Assembly: GCA_016124945.1 (NCBI GenBank)
Contig: WGMT01000042.1
Location: 1-64,000, forward strand
Direction: 5' to 3'
Source of the DNA: a bacterium
GTDB lineage: Bacteria > Chloroflexota > Anaerolineae > Caldilineales > Caldilineaceae
Length of the DNA stretch: 64,000 nt
Below are positions 1 through 7,278 of the stretch, piece after piece. Position numbers and translations under genes: made by a program. Under the pieces are notes generated by a model, which was not told the DNA's origin, searched no databases, and was given only the letters and a program-made list of their open reading frames with translations. Every line of letters begins with the position of its first letter. Within the stretch, counting starts at the first letter, position 1.

Positions 1-444
1 AGTTAGGGTGGAGCGAAAGTGCCGGGGACTTCACGTTGGACGTGTCGCCAAGAGTGGATATCCCGTCTCGCTGCGGCGAAAAGTCCCCGGCACTTGCTCG
101 TACGCTGCTTATCTTAACGCTTATGCCCCCCGCCCCTCTCCCAGATGGCAAAGAACAAATCGGCGACTGACAAGTGTCTTGAGGGTGGTGTTTTCACCGT
201 CTTAGCAACCGGACGGGAGAGGGGAGCCAGAGCCGTGTCGACGTTCTGGCCCCCCTCTCCCACCCAGATCCGTTAGAGGCGAAACATGCGCCGACTTGTC
301 GCATTCTAGATCACGATAGCGGTTCGACACTGTGGGAGAGGGGCAGGGGGGTGAGGGCCTTACGCTTCACACCAATACTCTGCAATGCCTATTCCGTCAC
401 TCAACCAGACAATCGACAATCGTCAATCAAAAATCGGAAATCCA
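1..444. repeat. Gene-free left end with inverted repeats
   Basis: No convincing gene. A perfect 15-bp inverted repeat lies at 17-31 and 81-95 (AAGTGCCGGGGACTT and its complement) around a 49-nt spacer. From about 120 to 350 there are several C-rich/G-rich blocks of the type CCCCTCTCCC and GGGAGAGGGG that can pair with each other. Bases 405-444 are a degenerate heptad tract (ACAATCGTCAATC-like) running into the phnL start. Similar C-rich blocks close the window at 63745-63945. Confidence 0.6.
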
Positions 445-1176
445 ATGACCATTCTCGACGTTACCAATTACAGCAAGTCTTTCACGATTCACCACCTGAA
501 CCGGCGTATTCCCGTCTTCGAGGGGATCGATTTTTCGTTGCACGCCGGGGAATTTTTGCTGGTGCGTGGGCCCAATGGTGTGGGCAAATCGACCTTGTTA
601 CGCTGCCTTTTCCGCAGCTACCGCCCCACCACCGGCGAGGCGCTTTACCACCGTCCTCAGGGGACAATCGACCTGGCCGCCGCCGCCGATGTGGACATGG
701 CGCTGTTGCGCCGCCACGAATTGGGCTTCGTCACCCAATTTTTGCGTGCTCGGCCGCGGGTGACGGCGTTGGAGTTGGTGGCCGAACCGCTGCTCATGGC
801 CGGTCATTCTGCAGCCGAGGCCGAAGAGGCTGCGGCCGAGATGCTGGAATCGTTCGGGCTGAAGCGCGATCTGTGGGCCGCCTACCCCACCACCTTTTCC
901 GGCGGTGAGCAGCAGAAGGTGAACCTGGCCCGCGCCCTCATCCGTCCGCGGCGGCTGCTCCTGCTCGACGAGCCTACGGCGTCACTCGACAAGCCGACGC
1001 GTGAAGCACTGCACCGACGTCTGCAAGCGCTCAAGGACCAAAACGTCGCCATGATCGCCGTTCTCCACCACCCCGAAGACGTGGCCGGCCTCGTCGACGA
1101 CGAACTCTATCTGAATCCACCGGTGGGCGTCGTCATCGATGAGACGGTGCGCGAAGAAGTAATGAGTAACGAGTAA
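445..1176 (+). CDS. phnL: ABC-type ATP-binding protein of the C-P lyase system, PhnL
   Basis: A 243-residue ABC ATPase of PhnL type, a soluble component of the carbon-phosphorus lyase system for phosphonate use. The Walker A motif GPNGVGKST is near residues 39-47, the ABC signature FSGGEQQK follows TT, and the Walker B is LLLLDEPTAS. There is no permease beside it; phnM follows directly, which supports PhnL over a transport ATPase. The start at 445 drops 20 codons that lie in an upstream repeat tract. The C-terminal residues (VMSNE) and the stop codon are encoded by the left arm of a heptad repeat (1161-1184). Function follows from family and context; phnG-K would be expected left of the window. 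Confidence 0.85.
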   Translation: MTILDVTNYSKSFTIHHLNRRIPVFEGIDFSLHAGEFLLVRGPNGVGKSTLLRCLFRSYRPTTGEALYHRPQGTIDLAAAADVDMALLRRHELGFVTQFLRARPRVTALELVAEPLLMAGHSAAEAEEAAAEMLESFGLKRDLWAAYPTTFSGGEQQKVNLARALIRPRRLLLLDEPTASLDKPTREALHRRLQALKDQNVAMIAVLHHPEDVAGLVDDELYLNPPVGVVIDETVREEVMSNE

Positions 1177-1270
1177 TGAGTAGGTTGGGGCCGTTGTCGT
1201 TTTACTTGACCAAATCGGCGTTCAAGTCCACCAGAATCGTACTGAACCTACTCATTACTTGTTACTCATT
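1161..1270. repeat. Inverted heptad-repeat element between phnL and phnM
   Basis: Left arm 1161-1184 (AATGAGT heptads) and right arm 1247-1270 are reverse complements with one mismatch in 24. They enclose a core of about 60 nt. The left arm supplies the last codons and stop of phnL; the right arm ends just before the phnM ribosome-binding site (TAAGGAG). Confidence 0.85.
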
Positions 1271-1288
1271 TCTTAAGGAGCAAAACCT

Positions 1289-2506
1289 ATGTGGCTAAGT
1301 GATCTGAAACTCGTCCTCCCCGACGGCATCATTGAGCGGGGGGCGCTGCGTATTGAAGACGGCTACATCGCCGAAATCATCGAAGGATCCGCGCCCGAAC
1401 CGGCGCTGCGTGCGCCGGCGTTGACAGCGCTGCCCGGCCTCATCGACATCCACGGCGACATGCTGGAGCGGGAGATTACGCCGCGGCCCAAGGCAAACAT
1501 CCCCATTGATCTGGCGCTGCACGAACTGGACAAACGACTGGTGGCAACAGGCGTCACCACGGCCTATGCCGCTGTCTCGTTCGCCTGGCACAAACAAGAC
1601 AGCATCCGCTCCGAAGAGCGCGCCCGTGAGATCATGCTCACCGTCAACCGCATGCAGCCTGAATTGCTAGCCGATCATCGGGTCCACGCCCGGTTTGAGA
1701 TCACCAACCCCGACGCCGGCAAGGTGTTAGAAGAGCTGCTGCTGGCCGGTCATGTCCACCTGATTTCGGTGATGGACCACACCCCCGGTCAAGGACAGTA
1801 CCGCGACATCGAAGCCTACGTGAAATTCGCCGTGGAGTGGGGCAAGCGCACCGGTGAAGATCACAACGAAGAACAGGTGTGGAAGCGCATCGAAGTGGCC
1901 CAACAGCGCCCCAAAGGATGGGACGTGGTGGCAGACGTAGCCAAAGTGGCGTTGGCCCACGGGGTGGCGCTGGCTTCACACGACGATGACACGGTGGAAA
2001 AGGTGCAATTTGTCCACAATTTAGGCGTCTCGATTAGCGAGTTCCCCGTCAGTTGGGAGGCGGCGCAAGAGGCGAAGCGGCTAGGCATGCACATTGCCAT
2101 GGGCGCGCCCAATGCCCTGCGCGGTGGATCCCTCTCGGGCAACCTCAACGCCGCCGCCGCCGTGGAAGCAGGCGTCGTCGACACCCTCGCCACCGATTAT
2201 TACCCGGCCGCCATGCTGCATGCCGCCTACAGCTTTGCCGAACGGGGCGTGATGCCGCTCTACGAGTCGATCAAACTCGTCAGCCAGAACCCCGCCGACG
2301 CGCTTGGGCTGCATGATCGGGGCCGCATCGCCGTGGGCGCACAGGCCGACATCGTACTTGTGGAAGAGGGGCAACGTCACCGGGTGCGTGGCACATTGCG
2401 CCAGGGTATACCCGTCTACTGGGATCGCTATATGGCGACTTTGGGCAGCGTCGTTGAGCCGCAGGTCTTCGTGCCTTCGAACCATTTCCGCAGGAGTGTA
2501 CCGTGA
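1289..2506 (+). CDS. phnM: Alpha-D-ribose 1-methylphosphonate 5-triphosphate diphosphatase PhnM
   Basis: This 405-residue amidohydrolase-superfamily protein removes pyrophosphate from the alkylphosphonate ribose-triphosphate made by PhnGHIL, giving the PhnJ substrate. Visible PhnM landmarks are the metal-binding segment DIHGDMLEREITPRP, the motif VMDHTPGQGQYRD, the SHDDDT segment and the C-terminal ATDYYPAAMLHAA. It has an AAGGAG ribosome-binding site nine bases before the ATG. The next gene starts on a GTGA overlap with its stop, indicating translational coupling. It is slightly longer than the E. coli protein. Confidence 0.93.
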   Translation: MWLSDLKLVLPDGIIERGALRIEDGYIAEIIEGSAPEPALRAPALTALPGLIDIHGDMLEREITPRPKANIPIDLALHELDKRLVATGVTTAYAAVSFAWHKQDSIRSEERAREIMLTVNRMQPELLADHRVHARFEITNPDAGKVLEELLLAGHVHLISVMDHTPGQGQYRDIEAYVKFAVEWGKRTGEDHNEEQVWKRIEVAQQRPKGWDVVADVAKVALAHGVALASHDDDTVEKVQFVHNLGVSISEFPVSWEAAQEAKRLGMHIAMGAPNALRGGSLSGNLNAAAAVEAGVVDTLATDYYPAAMLHAAYSFAERGVMPLYESIKLVSQNPADALGLHDRGRIAVGAQADIVLVEEGQRHRVRGTLRQGIPVYWDRYMATLGSVVEPQVFVPSNHFRRSVP

Positions 2507-3192
2507 AATATATTGACGCCTTTCCCGCCGAACTGCGTGAGCGCAAACACAAGCAACTGGGCGAAGAACCCACGATCCACCCGTCCTGTCGCATTGTGGA
2601 CAGCAGCATCGGCGCGTGGACGGATCTGGGCGCGCACACGTCGTTGGTAGAGTCGACTTTCGGCGACTACAGCTACACAGCGGGCGACGTCTCCATTGTC
2701 TACGCCGACGTGGGCAAGTTCTGCTCGATTGCCTCACATGTGCGCATCAACCCCGGCAATCACCCCATGTGGCGGGTGACACAGGCCCACTTCACCTATC
2801 GTCGATCCCAGTACGGCTTTGGCGAGGACGATGCCGAGTTCTTCGAATGGCGGCGCAACCATCGCTGCACCATCGGCCACGACGTCTGGATCGGTCATGG
2901 CGCGATTGTGATGCCCGGCGTCAAAGTGGGCACGGGCGCGGTGATCGGTTCGGGCGCGGTTGTCACCAAAGAGGTGGAGCCGTACACAATTGTGGTCGGC
3001 GTCCCTGCGCGGCCGCTGCGCATGCGCTTTCCACTGGAGGTGGCCGAAACGCTCCTCGCCAGCCAGTGGTGGGAGTGGGATCGGGCCACCCTGGAAGCCC
3101 GTTTTGATGATCTACTGGATTTGGATCGCTTTCTGCAAATGCAAGGGGAACACACGCAGTTGCTCAAGAGTCGCTATTTGGAGATGGGGTAG
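2503..3192 (+). CDS. Phosphonate-metabolism hexapeptide-repeat acyltransferase
   Basis: A 229-residue left-handed beta-helix acyltransferase of the kind recurrently found in phn operons (the phosphonate-associated hexapeptide transferase family). Imperfect hexapeptide repeats are visible around IGAWTDLGAHTSLVESTFGD and again in TIGHDVWIGHGAIVMPGVKV and GTGAVIGSGAVVTK. The GTG start overlaps the phnM stop, so it is in the same operon. The acceptor substrate is not known for this family member; an O- or N-acetylation role in phosphonate handling is inference from context. Confidence 0.85.
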   Translation: MKYIDAFPAELRERKHKQLGEEPTIHPSCRIVDSSIGAWTDLGAHTSLVESTFGDYSYTAGDVSIVYADVGKFCSIASHVRINPGNHPMWRVTQAHFTYRRSQYGFGEDDAEFFEWRRNHRCTIGHDVWIGHGAIVMPGVKVGTGAVIGSGAVVTKEVEPYTIVVGVPARPLRMRFPLEVAETLLASQWWEWDRATLEARFDDLLDLDRFLQMQGEHTQLLKSRYLEMG

Positions 3193-3194
3193 GG

Positions 3195-3228
3195 GAAGGC
3201 AAAAGGCAAAGCGCAAAAGGCAAAAGGT
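3195..3228. repeat. Heptad array, AAAGGCA type
   Basis: Four to five degenerate copies of GCAAAAG directly after the acyltransferase stop. The same repeat type occurs inside the homoisocitrate dehydrogenase gene at 45380-45414. Confidence 0.8.
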
Positions 3229-3249
3229 GTCCGGCGTTGTTGAAAGTCG

Positions 3250-3258
3250 TGCTACACT
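3250..3258 (+). promoter_or_regulatory. Possible extended -10 promoter
   Basis: TGCTACACT fits an extended -10 (TGnTATAAT-like) 40 bases before the isomerase ATG. No good -35 is seen. The identical nonamer is the -10 region of the stronger promoter at 28357-28385. Confidence 0.35.
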
Positions 3259-3297
3259 ATTCCCAGCGGCGTCCACCACCCCACACAGGACATTCCC

Positions 3298-4263
3298 ATG
3301 CAAATTGAACACATTGGACTCTCGTTCTCCACGTCCGCGGGTTTCGGCGCGCTGCGCAAATTGGAAGAAGGATTGGATCATCTGCGCCGGATCGGCTACA
3401 CGATGGTCGAGATCAACCCGCAACCCTTTGCCAGCATCATGGACGGGCAGATTCGTCCCCAACAATTGGCGAATTTCGTGGCGGTGTTGCGCAATGTCGA
3501 TCTGCGCTACTCGATCCACGGCTACAACCGGCTCAACCTGGCCTACGATCCGCGCCATGACCTGTGCAAGCGGATCATGCGCTGTCAGATCGAAATCTGT
3601 CGCGCCGTGGGTGCAGATCGACTGGTCTACCACAGCGGTTTGCAGGCGATTGACGATCTCTACCGCGACGTGCGGCAGCGTCCGTTCACAGATGATGAGT
3701 TGGCCGAGGGGGCACAGCGGGAGATCGTGGCCTTCCGCGAACTTGCCCCCATTGCCGAGGATGCCGGTGTGGTCATCGGCATGGAAAACGGCGATTCACA
3801 CCTGTGGGAGCACACGCTCATGGCCCGTTTCGGCCTGCCACGTGAAGCGCTGCTCAAGCACCACGCCCGTTTGCAGATCACGCCGATTGTGCGCCAATTG
3901 GAAGCGATTAATCATCCAGCGGTGGGCATGACATTGGACATTGCCCACCTACACATCGCCGCCCACGACATGGGCTTCGATTACCTCGACGCCGTCTCCG
4001 AGGCTGCGCCCTGGGTTGTCCACCTGCACGCCAACGACAACTACGGTCGGCTCGACACCGGCTTCGACAGCGAACCCGAACGCTGGCCCTACGGCGAAGC
4101 GGACATACACCTGCCCCCTGGCTGGGGGTCGATCCCCTATGCCGAGGTCTTCGCGCGGCTGCCTGACTATCGAGGTGATCTAATTTTAGAGATCAAAGCT
4201 GGCTTCGCCGATTACCTGGACGAGAGTTTAGAGACGATGAAAATGTTGGTGGGTGGAGATTAG
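3298..4263 (+). CDS. Xylose isomerase-like TIM-barrel sugar phosphate isomerase/epimerase
   Basis: A 321-residue protein of the AP endonuclease 2/xylose isomerase-like TIM-barrel family. Supporting features are the N-terminal IEHIGLSFSTSAGFGAL strand, the metal-ligand type segments IGMENGDSH and MTLDIAHLHI, the VVHLHANDNYG motif, and a late ILEIKAG strand. It has an ACAGGA ribosome-binding site. It lies just downstream of the phn genes and may be co-transcribed or use its own promoter at 3250. The substrate cannot be read from sequence; a sugar or inositol-type isomerisation is possible. Confidence 0.75.
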   Translation: MQIEHIGLSFSTSAGFGALRKLEEGLDHLRRIGYTMVEINPQPFASIMDGQIRPQQLANFVAVLRNVDLRYSIHGYNRLNLAYDPRHDLCKRIMRCQIEICRAVGADRLVYHSGLQAIDDLYRDVRQRPFTDDELAEGAQREIVAFRELAPIAEDAGVVIGMENGDSHLWEHTLMARFGLPREALLKHHARLQITPIVRQLEAINHPAVGMTLDIAHLHIAAHDMGFDYLDAVSEAAPWVVHLHANDNYGRLDTGFDSEPERWPYGEADIHLPPGWGSIPYAEVFARLPDYRGDLILEIKAGFADYLDESLETMKMLVGGD

Positions 4264-4297
4264 GGACTGGGGACTGGGGACTGGGGATTAGGGACTG
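4262..4297. repeat. Heptad array, GGACTGG type
   Basis: About five copies of GGGGACT/GGGGATT in direct orientation right at the isomerase stop. The motif is the complement of the CCCCAGT heptamer known as a short tandem repeat in filamentous cyanobacteria. Confidence 0.85.
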
Positions 4298-4309
4298 GAG
4301 ATTAACGTG

Positions 4310-4347
4310 AAGAGAGCGTCTTCTGCTAGTGCAGAAGACGCTCTCTT
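4310..4347. terminator. Perfect 17-bp hairpin, probable bidirectional terminator
   Basis: Positions 4310-4326 and 4331-4347 are perfectly complementary with a TAGT tetraloop. It lies between convergent genes. A long T run is missing on the plus strand (TTCATAAGG), so termination efficiency is uncertain; it could also be a dispersed hairpin repeat. Confidence 0.6.
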
Positions 4348-4388
4348 CATAAGGCATTCAGTTGTTCACACATCATCGAATACGCGAC

Positions 4389-4552
4389 CAACCTCTGCAT
4401 TACTCATTACTCTTTACTCAATGTCATTAAGTTAAGCAGTTCGGCACCGATTATACTGCGGAGTGAGCATCCTCAGATGCGGCTCTACCAGTGTACACCC
4501 GCATCTGAGGATGCTTACTCCGCGCTTAACTTAAAGACATTGACTCTTTACT
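4389..4552. repeat. Composite inverted element: heptads plus GCGGAG-type hairpin
   Basis: Outer arms hold TACTCAT heptads and a dispersed block (CAATGTCATTAAGTTAAGC) with a degenerate inverted partner (GCTTAACTTAAAGACATTG). The inner hairpin pairs 4458-4482 with 4499-4523 (24 of 25). Related hairpins lie at 25771-25836 and 58134-58200, and the 22-bp dispersed block recurs near 54011 and 58097. The right arm reaches the stop codon of the next minus-strand gene. Confidence 0.8.
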
Positions 4553-5607
4553 TACTGCACACCCATGGGGACAAAGCCAGGCCCCGTTGCGTAGATGGCA
4601 TAGGGCACGGTATCGCCCCAACCATTCTCTACAACGACGTAAAGACGGGCATCGTTGGCAGTGGTGCCACGCCAGAAGAGCCAGCCAGGCTCATTGTCAT
4701 TGGGTGTGCCGGCGCCAATTGGCTCGAAACGATCAGGGTTTGCACCGGCGGCGATTTCAGAACCAGCCGCTTCGTTAAAGACTTTGAAACCCGCGCCGAT
4801 GTTGGGTTCCGCGTCCATCCAGATGTGCATGGGTTTGTCGGAATCGAGTTTGAAGGTGTAGATGTCCCAGCTACCCGGCGACACACTGTAGTTGTTCACA
4901 GCCAGTGCCTGCTCAACGGGCGGATCCGTCAGCGGACCCACACGTCCTGGCAGGATGGGAATGCCGTCGCGCATTGACATCTGGTTCATTTGGTTCATCT
5001 GATTCATCTGGTTCATGGCCATCTGATCACTGTCACTGTCCATCGCGGCTGTGCCTGCATTCATGCTGCGAACCATCACAGGGCCGGTGGAACGGGCGAC
5101 GAGGCCAGGACCGTAGGCGATCAGATCATAAGGCACCGTGTCATTCCAGCCGTTTTCCACCACGAGGTAGAAGCGACCAGGCGTGTCCATGGTGCCGCGC
5201 CAGAAGAGCCAGCCAGGTTCCAACTCGTTTGGCGTACCTGCGCCCACCGGGCGGAAGCGTTCCGGGTTTGCACCATTGAGGATGGCCTCACCGGCATTTT
5301 CGCGGAAGATTTTAAAGCCCGCGCCGTTGTTGGGTTCGGCGTCCATCCAGATGTGGATAGCCTGACCACCACCGGCGTGCTCAAACGAAAAGACGTCAAC
5401 TTCGCCTGGGCTTACTGAAAACGGATTCTGCGAGAGATTGGCGCCAACGGACGGATTCAGCAACTGTGCATCGTCACCAGGGATCGGCGTAGCGTCTTGT
5501 GCAGACGGCGCCGCCTGGACAATGTTAGCCGTGCTCAACCCGAACAAGAGCAACAAGGCGGTCATCAGACCGGCCACTGCGGCAAAGGGTCGAATGTGCT
5601 GTTTCAT
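4552..5607 (-). CDS. Secreted protein with two tandem beta-sandwich-like repeats
   Basis: A 351-residue exported protein: Sec signal peptide at residues 1-32 (hydrophobic core AAVAGLMTALLLLFG, cleavage near VQAAPS). Two homologous segments, roughly 55-170 and 235-347, share HIWMDAEPN, GAGFK, GAGTPN, EPGWLFWRGT and VVENGW.DTVPY. They are joined by a Met/Asn/Gln repeat linker (MNQ repeated, 9-bp DNA period). The repeats resemble pre-peptidase-type surface domains, but I cannot name the family. A strong AAGGAGGA ribosome-binding site precedes the ATG. Role unknown; probably cell-surface or periplasmic. Confidence 0.75.
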   Translation of the reverse strand: MKQHIRPFAAVAGLMTALLLLFGLSTANIVQAAPSAQDATPIPGDDAQLLNPSVGANLSQNPFSVSPGEVDVFSFEHAGGGQAIHIWMDAEPNNGAGFKIFRENAGEAILNGANPERFRPVGAGTPNELEPGWLFWRGTMDTPGRFYLVVENGWNDTVPYDLIAYGPGLVARSTGPVMVRSMNAGTAAMDSDSDQMAMNQMNQMNQMNQMSMRDGIPILPGRVGPLTDPPVEQALAVNNYSVSPGSWDIYTFKLDSDKPMHIWMDAEPNIGAGFKVFNEAAGSEIAAGANPDRFEPIGAGTPNDNEPGWLFWRGTTANDARLYVVVENGWGDTVPYAIYATGPGFVPMGVQ

Positions 5608-5646
5608 AGTCCTCCTTAGTTTTCTATGTGCATTTTCTCTGTTCAG

Positions 5647-5674
5647 GCAAACAACAGTTTTCGCTGCTGTTTGC
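5647..5674 (-). promoter_or_regulatory. Inverted repeat upstream of the secreted two-repeat protein
   Basis: An 11-bp imperfect inverted repeat (GCAAACAACAG / CTGCTGTTTGC, loop 6) lies about 40 bp before the start of the minus-strand gene. It could be an operator or a 5-prime leader hairpin. Confidence 0.35.
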
Positions 5675-5780
5675 TACAGTTGTAGTTTAGCGGCGCAGGT
5701 TTGTGCAGTCGATAGATATCTTCACACGATGCAGGTACACATTCGATAGAGAGACATGCACTGCGCAGAGGAGAGCGAGT

Positions 5781-5817
5781 AGAAAAAAACTGCCAGGTTT
5801 CGGAAACCCGGCAGTTT
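5781..5817 (-). terminator. Rho-independent terminator of the Crp/Fnr gene
   Basis: Read on the minus strand, a 14-bp stem (one G-U) pairs 5804-5817 with 5787-5800 and is followed by a run of T (plus-strand AAAAAAA at 5783-5789), 30 nt after the regulator stop. Confidence 0.85.
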
Positions 5818-5846
5818 GTTACACCCAGTCGATTGTGGAATCCCCC

Positions 5847-6521
5847 TCAGAACCCGGCTAATTCCTCCAGCCCACTGCGATCCAAGATGTGAATCCGCCG
5901 CGCATTGACTTCGATAAGCCCCAGCCGTTGTAACTCGCTCGTGGATCGACTGACCACCTCGCGTACCGTCCCCAACGATGCCGCCAACTCAGCCCCCGTC
6001 CACTCCCGCGCCAGGACAGGCTCACCGTTGCTGTGGTTGAGAATGAAGGCCGCCAGCCGTCCGGTGACGGAGAGAAACGAGAGGCGGCAGATCTGCTTGA
6101 TCAGTTGGCGACAGCGGGTGGTGACATTGGTAATCAACATCTCGCGCAGCGCCGGGAAACGACGACAGACATCGTCGATCCCCTCACCAGAGAGCACCCA
6201 AACCACGGCGTCGTCCAATGCAGCGCAGTTGACGGGGTTGGGCCCGCCATCCAGCAGCGGCACCTCGTTAAACGAATCCCCTTCGCTCACCACCATCAGC
6301 ACATGTTCACGTCCTCGCTCAGAGACAGAATAGAGTTTGAGCGTGCCAGAAATGGCAATGTGTAAACCCGCAAACGTCTCCCCTTCCAAGAAAATGATTT
6401 CACCGGCACGATAACGCCGTTCCACCACACACTGGGCCAACAGTGCCAGCGCTTCGTCGGGCAGCGCCGTAAAAAACGGCACGCTGACCAACCATCCCCG
6501 CGTCTTCGTCGTCAAATTCAT
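5847..6521 (-). CDS. Crp/Fnr-family transcription regulator
   Basis: A 224-residue regulator with an N-terminal cyclic-nucleotide-binding fold (YRAGEIIFLEGETFAGLHIAISG) and a C-terminal winged helix of Crp type (TGAELAASLGTVREVVSR as the recognition-helix region). I chose the Met at 6521, since the upstream 27 codons look non-coding. It lacks an N-terminal cysteine cluster, so it is not a classical 4Fe-4S Fnr; DNR/NNR-like nitrogen-oxide sensors also lack it. It is divergent from nrfHA with an Fnr-like box between, so control of nitrite ammonification is likely by inference. Confidence 0.85.
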   Translation of the reverse strand: MNLTTKTRGWLVSVPFFTALPDEALALLAQCVVERRYRAGEIIFLEGETFAGLHIAISGTLKLYSVSERGREHVLMVVSEGDSFNEVPLLDGGPNPVNCAALDDAVVWVLSGEGIDDVCRRFPALREMLITNVTTRCRQLIKQICRLSFLSVTGRLAAFILNHSNGEPVLAREWTGAELAASLGTVREVVSRSTSELQRLGLIEVNARRIHILDRSGLEELAGF

Positions 6522-6587
6522 ATGAGTAAGCGTCTTTGCTGAATTGTGATTGAACGATGGATGCGTGCAGGCAAGTTGCCGCCACGC

Positions 6588-6603
6588 TGTGACAAAAGTC
6601 ATC
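6588..6603. promoter_or_regulatory. Fnr/DNR-like operator in the crp-nrfH divergent region
   Basis: TGTGACAAAAGTCATC contains the palindrome TGAC-N4-GTCA, with the N4 spacing of Fnr/DNR sites (TTGAT-N4-ATCAA type). It lies 67 bp upstream of the regulator start and about 140 bp upstream of nrfH, well placed for dual control. Confidence 0.5.
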
Positions 6604-6743
6604 GCAAAAAGATGCCGACGCCGCTAGAGTGCTAGTGAAAGACAACACAAAGAGAGCGGGATCCGGCAGTTAAAGCCTACCGATTTCTTAGCAATGCGTC
6701 AAAACTGCGGCTTTACAACAACATCCACTTTCTGGAGATTTCC

Positions 6744-7238
6744 ATGTCCCAATCCCACAGCCCGTCCTCACAGGTGGATGCCCAAGCCAATGGGCGGCTC
6801 TGGTCGCTCGGGCTGATCGCGATCTTTGGCGTGCTCTTTGGGCTGGGGGCGTACACCTTCAGCTATGCCGAGGGGACGTCCTATTTTTCAAACGATCCGT
6901 CTTCGTGTGTCAACTGTCATGTTATGCGCGATCAGTTCGATAGTTGGAACCACTCCAGCCACAAGGATTTTGCCACATGCAATGATTGCCACACGCCACA
7001 TCGCTTCCCAGACAAGTGGATCGTCAAGGGTATCAACGGTTGGAACCACAGCCTCGCCTTCACATTGGGCAACTTCCCCGAGCCGATTGAGATCCGTGAA
7101 TTCAACGAGAACATTGCCCTGGAAAATTGCACCACTTGTCATGAGCCGATGCTGACACAGATCCATCAGCCCGATTTGGGAGAGCCGGCATCGTGTGTCA
7201 AGTGTCACGGCAATGTCGGCCACGATAAGAAGAACTAG
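6744..7238 (+). CDS. nrfH: Cytochrome c nitrite reductase small subunit NrfH (tetraheme)
   Basis: A 164-residue NapC/NirT-family quinol dehydrogenase that anchors NrfA to the membrane and passes electrons from the quinone pool to it. One N-terminal membrane helix (LWSLGLIAIFGVLFGLGAYTF) is followed by four heme-binding motifs, CVNCH, CNDCH, CTTCH and CVKCH, the expected number. The start is set by TGGAGATTTCC just upstream. nrfA follows 40 nt later with its own ribosome-binding site, so the two form an operon. Confidence 0.95.
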   Translation: MSQSHSPSSQVDAQANGRLWSLGLIAIFGVLFGLGAYTFSYAEGTSYFSNDPSSCVNCHVMRDQFDSWNHSSHKDFATCNDCHTPHRFPDKWIVKGINGWNHSLAFTLGNFPEPIEIREFNENIALENCTTCHEPMLTQIHQPDLGEPASCVKCHGNVGHDKKN

Positions 7239-7278
7239 CTCAATTTTCATCCCTTCTCCATCAAGAGGAAAACCAGCA

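Noticed and set aside
4310..4347. Small RNA or tRNA-like gene
   Set aside because: A simple 17-bp hairpin with no tRNA arms or promoter; better read as terminator or dispersed hairpin.
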